Positions 56,945 through 64,000 of a stretch of DNA of 64,000 bases are shown here, in pieces. Numbering within the stretch: the stretch's first letter is position 1; every line of letters starts with the position of its first letter. The notes beneath the pieces are model-generated. The model ran no database searches, was not told the origin of the DNA, and saw only the letters and a program-made list of their open reading frames with translations. This DNA comes from Sepioteuthis lessoniana. Lineage: Eukaryota > Mollusca > Cephalopoda > Myopsida > Loliginidae. Where the stretch lies: contig OY757904.1 in the NCBI GenBank assembly GCA_963585895.1, positions 161,344,742 to 161,408,741 on the forward strand. The letters are read 5' to 3'. A program made the translations under genes and the position numbers.

Positions 56945-57240
56945 TAATTTCCACCTTGTCAGCAGAGCTTATAATAAATAGGCTGTATCCCCTGCAGCGA
57001 GGTAAAACCCTCACCACCACCACCACCACCACCACAAAAAAATGTCCTGATTATAACACTAAACTGCATCTGATGGAAGCATGGAGTACATCTTCATTGT
57101 CATTACTCCCAGGTCCACTCTGAGCATGAATGTTAGTAGTATGGCTTAAATAGATCCATTTAAGAATTATTTGTATTTAATAAGAATACTTGATACCATA
57201 TAACCATAAATCATTTGTATTAAGAATAATTACTCGAAGT
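56945..57240 (+). repeat. Interspersed repeat R4, copy 4, with (CAC)n
   Basis: GGCTGTATCCCCTGCAGCGA, then a (CAC)8-like run (57012-57034), ACACTAAACTGCATCTGATG, CCCAGGTCCACTCTGAGC and the AAATAGATCCATTTAAGAAT tail block. Confidence 0.7.
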
Positions 57241-57319
57241 TAAAATTGGTTTCAAAGAAATTCTTTGAAAACTTAACTTTTCTTTTCATTCCTCCTCAGA
57301 ACAAACTTTTTTCTTTTGC

Positions 57320-57530
57320 ACTTTTTACAAATTTGGGCTAATGTTTTCTTTAGAAAAGCATGAATCCCTCTCACTGCCACCTGTTATAAGTAAAATAGAA
57401 AGGCAGATTGGGCACTAGCTTTAGTTGGTAGCCATAATAGGAGAAGGACAGTTCTGAATTCTAATCACCAGTCTTACAATCAAAGTTAATCATGGAGAAG
57501 GATTTGAAAATAAACTGAAAACAAATCTGT
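57320..57530 (+). mobile_element. SINE-1 fragment
   Basis: Headless copy with AGAAAGGCAGATTGGGCA, GGTAGCCATAATAGGAGAAG and GGACAGTTCTGAATTC in SINE-1 body order. No tail recognised. Confidence 0.55.
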
Positions 57531-58575
57531 CCAGTAGTTCTGGCAATTCCTGAATAAACATTGGTTCCAACTGCATAAGCAACTTTCTTTTATACACCCT
57601 TTCTATAGATGCATGCAAGATTTTCAAGATTGGATGCCACAGAATAATCTTGATCATCTGAAAGCAGGATTTATTGTAATCATCACATTATTTTCTAGAG
57701 GAGCTTTTTATACTTAAAAGTAATTAGTTTTGCTTAATATTTATCAAATATATTTTTAATTTCCCCACTCCCTCAATTTTTTTCAAAAGTCAAAAGACAA
57801 ACTGGAAAAAAAGGAATTAATTTTATTATTACATTTTTAACTTTCTCTACAAAAAGAAACACCATTAAGAATTACTCTCTGAGACCTAAATTTTAGCTTT
57901 TAGGGGACACACATATGTGAGATACAGACTTTCTGTGTATGAATAGTTGGCCTAGACCAACAGGTATACCTACAATATCCAACTGCAAAAGTCAACAGAT
58001 AGTCCTGGATAGTATCAGATGTTATTCGAATATATACAGTAAGTGTAAAAATTAATATTTAAGCTTCAATTTATTAAATTATTATTACTTTATTAACCAA
58101 AGAAAATTTCTAATAAGTCAACAAGATTTAATTAAATTGTGACAGAGAGAACTCCACCCCACCCCAGATTGATTAATTAATTGACGATTCTAAGGGATTA
58201 GAATGAATTTGTTAATTACATGGACGAAAGGGTGGATTTGGAAATAAGTTTTCTTTTGTTAACAAATAAGTAGAGAAAATCCATATATATCATTTCATTT
58301 CCTATCCTATTTTATTTACTTTTCTTTTAAACTTTTGACCATCGTCCCGAGATTCGTTGAGTGGATCTTGCAATAAAAACAGTCATGAAATCTGTGTGGT
58401 CTAGATAGGGAAAAAAGTTCAAGATAGTGAATGAAGACAACATGAGTGGATCGCTCCTATTTCAAGTGTTGACTGTCTGGAAAGAATCAGCGGGCGTACT
58501 GAATCTAAATTTTAGTACTTCTTTAAACAAAACGTCGATATATGTGCAGAAAGTTGGCTAGCTTGGCGATTTACA
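57531..58575. other. No gene recognised
   Basis: AT-rich sequence leading up to the gypsy element. The left end of that element's LTR may lie further left than I placed it. Confidence 0.45.
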
Positions 58576-59286
58576 TGTCATTATGCATGGTCGTGCCCAC
58601 GGGTTGCTGAAACTCCGCCCCCAATTTACATAAGCTGGGCACAGCGCCCATAGAGACAAAAGACCAGATCAAGGAAGACGAGAGAAGAGAGATCGAGAGA
58701 GACAGAGAAGGGGTCAGTGCAGAACCCATCTGAGAATAGTCCTAGAATTTCGGGCGAAGTCAAGATTACTCTAGAACTGGGAGTTCGAAGCAAAAGCCAA
58801 GACGAACAAATATTTTTCTTAAGATACCCAAGAAATGATAGTTGCCTCCCTTACACCTTCTGTTTGATCTGTCACATTTCCAAACGAACGAATAAGTTTC
58901 GTAAGACCTTTTTCTTTCTTTTTTGTATTCTACACACTTCTGTAAATACATATATAGGTAGATAAAAACAATAGCTTTGAGAAAATTGTATTATACAAAA
59001 ACCGAAAGTGTTGTTTTCTTTCTTCTTGTGTATTTTTGTGAGCCACGACAGGAACAACTTCTCTCCACACAGCGATTTTACTTTGGCGTAGATTCCTGCC
59101 AGATCTAGGTCAACTCCCACAGTGGAAACGATCTGAGCTAGCTAAAACACCGTCATTCAGATCAAAATACACAACGTGGCGAATGGTAGTAGTTATCTCA
59201 GATTAAAAAGCAGGGCCAAGGAGTTGAATGTCGGTGAAAATTCCCAGGCTAAGCTAGACGTATCGGCCAGGGCTGGATTCTCAACA
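58576..59286 (+). repeat. Probable 5' LTR of the gypsy element
   Basis: Placed by its end, TCTCAACA, just before a primer-binding site. The start (TGTCATTATGCATGG) is a guess. Contains a GC-box-like ACTCCGCCCCC (58611-58621) and a purine-rich stretch at 58670-58710. Confidence 0.4.
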
Positions 59287-59293
59287 TCAGAAT

Positions 59294-59306
59294 TGGTACC
59301 GTGACC
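59294..59306 (+). promoter_or_regulatory. Primer-binding site, tRNA-His-like
   Basis: TGGTACCGTGACC differs at one position from the complement of an animal tRNA-His 3' end over the first 12 bases (recalled). Confidence 0.55.
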
Positions 59307-59607
59307 AGGTTTTCGACCTTACAGAACTACACCCAGGAGCAGACGAATTTCCATCAAGAATCAGCAATCTGGATCGATCACGAATAGTCATCACATAACC
59401 CAGGACCCGATCCGTTAGCTACGTCAGAATTACATTCTTGTGCCACGATTGTAACCCGTGGAGTTGCCAAGGACAGAGAGAGAAAAGCAAAATCCCTTGC
59501 CGCAAAAAAAGAAAGGAAAGAGGAAAAGTTTGAAAAAAAGAAAAGAAAAATAAGTAAAAGAGAGAAGGAAAAAGAAGGGATGCAAAGAAAGTGTGAAGCA
59601 GAGGAAG

Positions 59608-59753
59608 GTAAGTCACCTTTTTGGCCCTCAATTCGCTTGTCGCACGCAAATCTGCCAGTATATAGTGTGTGTTGAATTTCTTCAACTTTGCATGCTGTTG
59701 AAGTATCGATTTTTGGTTTGAACTGAATTTTTCTTTTCTGTTGTCTCTTGTAG
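59608..59753 (+). other. Candidate 146-bp intron upstream of gag
   Basis: Donor GAGGAAG then GTAAGTCACC at 59608; acceptor TTTTCTTTTCTGTTGTCTCT then TGTAG ending at 59753. Both match animal splice consensus well. Upstream lies a lysine/glutamate-rich open frame without ATG (59389-59607); if spliced, that frame stops at a TAG four bases before the gag ATG. The gag start is 33 bases after the acceptor. Confidence 0.5.
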
Positions 59754-59786
59754 TTAAGGGGAAGGTAGAAACAATAAGGTATTAGG

Positions 59787-60026
59787 ATGAGTATAGCGGG
59801 CTCGGACATCACAGTCGACCAGGGAGAAATCGCGATGGGATTCCGCGGACTGATAGGAGGCATGAGGTTACCTTCGTTTAAGAGCGATCCAACAGAGCTG
59901 CAGGAATGGATACAAACCATCCAGAAGAAGCAAGTCATATATGGCTTGTCAGACCAGGAGATGGTCCTCCTGGCATACGAAGCAGCGGCCGGCCCAGTCT
60001 CCAAATATGCCGGGGGGGTTATATAG
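59787..60026 (+). pseudogene. gag N-terminal fragment
   Basis: 79 codons from ATG. LPSFKSDPTELQEWIQTIQK is the gag capsid start typical of gypsy elements (a Pro-x-Phe block followed by Trp spaced as in retrotransposon gag). It stops at 60024-60026. The distance to the zinc knuckles is far shorter than in a normal gag, so much of the capsid region is deleted. Confidence 0.72.
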
Positions 60027-60158
60027 AGAGAACCCTGCTCTAATGGATCGATGTGCCGTTACTACCCACCAGAAAAGTACAGAGCTGGGAAACGCCGCTA
60101 GGTCACCCGTGAAGAAGTAAGAGCCAGGGTGGCCCCAGTTCGAACAAGACCTCTGAAA

Positions 60159-60254
60159 TGTTGGACATGTGGGGTGGTTAGTCATTTTTCGGCCGACTGT
60201 CAGCGGAGAAGATGGTGACATTGTGGGGGAGCAGGCCATATAAGACGAACCTGC
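60159..60254 (+). pseudogene. gag zinc knuckles (CCHC x2), second one broken
   Basis: The first knuckle reads CWTCGVVSHFSADC, a correct CX2CX4HX4C. The second keeps HCGGAGHIRRTC, but the codon for its first Cys is TGA (60216-60218), a stop. Nucleocapsid function (RNA binding) is lost in this copy. Confidence 0.8.
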
Positions 60255-60489
60255 CCCCACAAGGGAAGGAACCCCCCGAGACAAACCGGTCAGGATAGCA
60301 ATAAACCACAGGGACAGAAGGGTAGAACAGAAAGGCACTATCATTCAACCCCCATCCCAACCAGAAATGGGACCTCGAAGAAATAAGGAACTCCCGTGTC
60401 TGGACCCCGCCTCATGGTGGCCCAGGGGGAAGTGAATAGAAAAGAAATTGGGAATAGAAGCCCGTGTGTACCAAGTGCTAAAAGAGGGG

Positions 60490-61145
60490 CCAGATTTCAC
60501 CTTCAGTATCTTATTGGGAGGCAAAAAGGTGAGGGCCTTGATTTATACTGGAGCATCAGTATCCCTAGTTAGTTCTAGGACCTATAGACAGTTAGGTAGA
60601 AAGGAAAGGCTGGGGATTTACATTTAAGCCAGGCCGATAGCAGTAGAATGAGAATTGAGGGAATGACATGGCTGCCGTTTCAATTAGCAAGGACTAGAGG
60701 TGATATGAAGGTATATGTAGCACTTGACTTGTGTGGCGAGTTGATTTGGGGGAGTGACTGGCTTAGGCAGCACAAGGCTCAGATCCGTTTCGACCCAGCC
60801 ACCTTGACCTTGGACGGAGAAGAGATATCGCTAGGGGAAGAAAATTGTGAGCAACTACCTGTGGTAGCCCAGGCAGATATAAGGCTGCCACCTAGAACCA
60901 CTATATTTGGGGAGGGCGAAATTATGGTGGAGGGAGCCCCGAATGGCGGTCTGTATCAGATAATCACTACGGACGGGTATGATAACAATGAGGGAGAAGT
61001 GACAGTGTGTAACTCATTAGTGAAGGGATCAGTGGCCGTACCCCTGTTTCTGACATATTCGGCTAACAAAACCATCAGAATAAAGCGAGGGGAAGAGTTA
61101 GCACAGGCTTACCCTGTAAGAGAAGTCGATCAGGTGAGGATCAGA
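60490..61145 (+). pseudogene. Aspartic protease and downstream linker
   Basis: ALIYTGASVSLVSS occupies the active-site position; the catalytic Asp is replaced by Tyr (TAT at 60544-60546). Several stops follow near 60625-60655. The frame 60648-61160 resumes with ELIWGSDWLRQHKAQIRFDP, the second conserved protease block before the RT linker, then EELAQAYPV. Confidence 0.78.
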
Positions 61146-61146
61146 A

Positions 61147-61545
61147 ATGAAAATTGGTGATATTTTGGCTCTCCTTGGAAAATCTAAGCGTTTTTCTACC
61201 TTGGATTTGAGATCGGGCTATTGGCAGGTGACCCTGAACAAAGAGGACCGAGAAAAGAACGCATTCACCTGTCACATGGGTCTTTTCAATTTTAGGGTTA
61301 TGCCGTTTGGGTTGGCAAATGCCCCGGGTGTGTTTAACCAGCTCATGTCCATAGTGTTGGATGGAATGGAGACATTTGCAATGGCATATCTGGATGACAT
61401 TATGGTGTTTTCGAGATCACCTGAGAAGCATTTTGAACATCTGCAGCGGGTGTTCGACCACCTGAAGAGGCATGGCCTGAAGCTGACTGTCAAAATATCA
61501 GTTTCTAAGAGAGGAGACAAAATACCTAGGGTTCGTGATAAATAA
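61147..61545 (+). pseudogene. Reverse transcriptase, N-terminal fingers deleted
   Basis: Starts abruptly at DILALLGKSKRFSTLDLRSG (motif A Asp), then VMPFGLANAPGVFN (motif B) and MAYLDDIMVFS (motif C). About 80-100 residues normally between the protease linker and this point are absent, so a deletion of roughly 250-300 bases lies near 61145. A frameshift follows at about 61510-61530. Confidence 0.88.
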
Positions 61546-62272
61546 GGACGGAATAAAGACCGACGTAGATAAGGTAGAGGTGATCAGGGCCATGCCCACA
61601 CCGACAACCGTAAGAGAGATTAGGAGCTTTATAGGACCCATGGGGTATTATAGGAGGTTCATACCCGCATTTGGTCGTTTGGCAGGTCCTCTGATATCCC
61701 TGACGAAGAAATACGCCCGGTTTAGGTGGACGGAGGATTGCCAGCGTGTATTTGAGGCCTTAAAGGACCAGCTGACTGCTGTACCCTTGTTAGCGTATCC
61801 AGACTTGAGTAAGCCCATGGTGTTGTACACTGATGCTAGTGATAAATGCATCGGAGCAGTACTCACGCAACCCTGTCCCGATAAGAATGGTCTCGTGCCG
61901 GGGGTGCCTGAAGAGGTACCAATCTATTTCCTCTCTCATCGGCTTTTTGAGACCCAACAAAGATAACCGGTGATAGAGAAGGAGGCGTTCGCCATCCTGT
62001 ACGCTGTGCAGAAGTTGGACTACTATCTGAGTGGAGCAGTATTTATCATTAAAACAGACCACCAACCCCTCAAATACCTGTTAGAGGCAGAGTGGACGAA
62101 CAAAATGATCCAACAGTGGGCGCTGAAACAAAGTGGGTACAACTGTAAAATAGAATACCTAGCCGGTAGGGATAACACCTGTATTGACTTGTTATCGAGG
62201 ATTCCGAAACAGAGACAGAGTCTATCAAGTTGGAGCCAGGTGTGGACGATAAGGCCTTCAAGATTAATGTAA
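61530..62272 (+). pseudogene. RT thumb and RNase H
   Basis: VREIRSFIGPMGYYRRFIPA (thumb), then RNase H with VLYTDASDKCIG (Asp), EKEAFAILYAVQK (Glu), IIKTDHQPL (Asp) and AGRDNTCIDLLSR (Asp). All four catalytic acidic residues are present. An in-frame TAA (61964-61966) stands just before PVIEKEAF, and the frame shifts near 62220. Confidence 0.88.
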
Positions 62273-62470
62273 TTAACTCACACAGGTTAGAAGGGAGACC
62301 TACTCGGGAAGACCAGGGGGTGGGTGAATCAGAGACCATTACGGCCCCCCACTGGACAGATATTGTTAGACAAAGTCAAGGAGATAGTTACATAACAGCC
62401 CTTAGGTCTAGGGTGGAGGCAAGAAATACCTCCAAGTATGTATTACAGGGTGATATATTACCTTGCATGG
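62230..62470 (+). pseudogene. Linker before integrase
   Basis: Frame 62230-62523 contains WTDIVRQSQGDSYITALRSR and YVLQGDIL, the usual poorly conserved segment before the integrase zinc domain. The coding frame moves to 62438-63181 at about 62460. Confidence 0.6.
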
Positions 62471-63181
62471 AAAGACGAGGAGATAAGCTTAAAGATGGTA
62501 ATGCCCGAAAAGTTAAGGTTTGAGGTTTTAGATCAGTGTCATAGAAAGTTAGGACACATGGGGATTGAGAAGACGTATGGGTTGATAATGAGGAACTATT
62601 ATTGGCCCAAGTTGTTTAATGATGTTGTAGATCACGTAAAGAAATGTGTAACGTGCCAAGTGCAGAGTAGAGGAAGTAAGGCCGCCCCGGTTTTAGAGAC
62701 CGATATTCCCAACAACCCGTTTCAGAAAATAAGTTTAGACATTTCGGGCCCTTGTGGGCCAACTGATAGGAGAAATTGTTACATATTAAGTTTTGTGGAT
62801 TGGTTGACAGTTTGGCCTGAGGCCTTCGCCATACCTAATAAGAGAGCGCGAGCAGTATCCGATATAATACTTAGCGAGATATTCCCCAGGTATGGGGCTC
62901 CCGAACAGCTGGTTACGGATAACGGCTCGGAAAATGTAAATGAGGTTATGAGAGAGACGTTGGGAGAACTGAATATCCAACACATAACCACCTCCCCATA
63001 CACTCCCCAGAGTAACGCTAAAGTTGAGAGATTCCATAAGACCCTTGCTGATGTGCTGGCCAAATTAGCAGAGCATAATAGGGGAAATTGGGATCTGTTT
63101 CTAACCCAAGCCTTAGCAACTGTGAGATTCTCGATGAACAAAACGACCAAGTTTTCCCCTTGGTATATGGCCGGGATGTAG
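62470..63181 (+). pseudogene. Integrase, zinc and catalytic domains
   Basis: HHCC domain: HRKLGH ... CVTCQ. Catalytic triad: LDISGP (Asp), VTDNGSENVNEVM (Asp) and PQSNAKVERFHKT (Glu), in correct order and spacing. A one-base frameshift at about 63150 sends it out of frame at 63181; the continuation (VYGRDVVLSLDDLLRHRRK) is in frame 63088-63351. Confidence 0.9.
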
Positions 63182-63247
63182 TCTTATCCCTAGACGATCT
63201 ATTAAGGCATAGGAGGAAATATCTAGGGGAGGGCCATCATAGGATAA

Positions 63248-63671
63248 GGGCGCGCTCTCGGCTTTTAGCTTTTTGCGAGGCCTGTTCTGGACTTCGGTCC
63301 AGAGCGTGGCCCTGGAAAAGGAACAATGGCAGACTTGGGGCCTTTAATTAGGCACTTAGTTTCGACTAGGCTACCTTCGGGTGGGCGAGCTGCATTTTTG
63401 TCTCCTTTGTCCCCCATGCACGGCACTAGACCAAGCGTCTAGTTTAAGCCGTTAACTGGCATACGTGCCCGGACCCACATTTGGGTTCGTGAAACTGCTT
63501 GCCTCATCAGGCTCACATTGCACTAAGTGAGCCGATGAGCAGCACAGACAAGCAGGGTTCGAGTCTCGGCTCGTTCCCGACCTTCCCCTCCCCTTTATCC
63601 CCACTTTAATCGGCCTTTGGGCTTTTGACCTTGTGTCAAGTCGTGTCTGGCGGTAGGCAGCGACAAATACA
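63248..63671 (+). mobile_element. Composite 424-bp SINE inside the integrase gene
   Basis: Flanked by a 17-bp target-site duplication with one mismatch (GGGCCATCATAGGATAA at 63231-63247, GGACCATCATAGGATAA at 63672-63688). It has a structured G/C-rich 5' part with a UUCG-capped hairpin (63285-63304), a tRNA-like promoter in its middle (GAGCCGATGAGC; B-box-like AGGGTTCGAGTCTC at about 63555) and a 3' tail TTTTGACCTTGTGTCAAGTC like SINE-1. It interrupts the integrase C-terminal coding region. Confidence 0.82.
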
Positions 63672-63688
63672 GGACCATCATAGGATAA

Positions 63689-63966
63689 TTCTAGAGCAGC
63701 AGCATAAGATCTTTACGCAGGTGAGGAAAAGAATTCGAAGAGCCCAGAAAAGGCGAAATGATAGAATAAAGAAAAATAGAGAAGAGGTTTCCTTCAAGAT
63801 AGGTGACCCAGTGTATTACAAAATACATCTGAGGGACGGTAAATTGGACCAGAGGTTGAGTTCCTATTATAGAATAGTAGAACAAACAGGCCCAGTGTCC
63901 TTTGTGATATGGTACCAATTAACAGGCAAGGTAAGGAGAATACACGCAAAAGACATAAAGGAATAA
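63689..63966 (+). pseudogene. Integrase C-terminal domain (GPY/F module)
   Basis: The frame reads QVRKRIRRAQKRRNDRIKKN, then FKIGDPVYYK, YYRIVEQTGPVSFVIWYQ (GPY/F-type module) and RRIHAKDIKE before a stop at 63964-63966. The pol gene ends here; no tract or LTR start is visible in the last 34 bases. Confidence 0.8.
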
Positions 63967-64000
63967 AGAGATAGAGGAATGGAAAGTGGATGGTGCAGCA

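Larger units (their letters stand above)
58576..64000 (+). mobile_element. Ty3/gypsy-type LTR retrotransposon, decayed, right end outside the window
   Basis: Order of domains is gag with CCHC knuckles, protease, RT, RNase H, integrase; RT before integrase identifies Ty3/gypsy. Stops, frameshifts, a lost catalytic Asp, a deletion in the RT fingers and a SINE insertion make it inactive. The 3' LTR is not in the window, so LTR limits cannot be checked internally. Clade not assigned. Confidence 0.85.

Noticed and set aside
59161-59190. TGGCGAATGG at 59177 as the gypsy primer-binding site
   Set aside because: Only six bases fit a tRNA-Arg end; the site at 59294 fits better and matches element C.
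59378-60004. 208-codon minus-strand frame
   Set aside because: Antisense shadow of the gypsy leader, intron and gag region.
1-64000. CRISPR arrays, operons or a bacterial defence system
   Set aside because: No regularly spaced direct repeats with unique spacers, no bacterial gene order; the composition is that of animal repeat DNA.

Overview
The window looks like accessory DNA from an invertebrate animal. It is AT-rich, full of long TA, CT and TG microsatellites, and holds no recognisable host gene, no rRNA and no intact tRNA gene. Several SINE families with tRNA-like heads, decayed LINEs and LTR retrotransposons make up nearly everything that can be interpreted. A lophotrochozoan such as a mollusc would fit, but this is a weak inference from repeat style. 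Nothing supports a bacterial or viral genome.

Layout. 1-11 kb: a 27-bp minisatellite, microsatellites, a solo LTR (family A), SINEs and a large inverted repeat. 11-14 kb: a minus-strand LINE of the R4/Dong-like type (reverse transcriptase plus C-terminal restriction-like endonuclease), with a second partial copy at 23.5-24.5 kb. 16.7-19.8 kb: plus-strand fragments of an RTE-like LINE with a SINE nested inside and a promoter-like LTR beside it. 21.3-22.2 kb: an internally deleted mariner. 24.7-29.5 kb: minus-strand non-autonomous LTR element (family B), itself hit by a SINE and a solo LTR. 29.5-37.3 kb: one old minus-strand LINE apparently split by a SINE, a complete non-autonomous LTR element (family C, 30651-34540, TSD TTAT), a solo C LTR and another SINE. 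40.6-43.9 kb: a complete non-autonomous LTR element (family A). 45.6-48.8 kb: the best-preserved LINE, RTE-like, with APE endonuclease, RT, C-terminal domain and an (ATG)n tail. 58.6-64 kb: a Ty3/gypsy element with recognisable gag, protease, RT, RNase H and integrase, broken by stops, frameshifts, a deletion and a SINE; it runs to the right edge of the window.

Most notable is a lineage of LTR elements (A and B) that carries no pol. Two diverged members, in opposite orientations, share LTR motifs (CRE-like TGACGTCA, a polyadenylation-signal hairpin in A), a related primer-binding region, a lysine-rich purine leader ending in a splice-donor-like AAG|GT, a matching acceptor-like region over 1.5 kb downstream, and a conserved segment beside the 3' LTR. 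Element C and the gypsy element show a parallel plan with a different primer site (tRNA-His-like). All assignments come from reading the sequence by eye; no alignment or database search was run.
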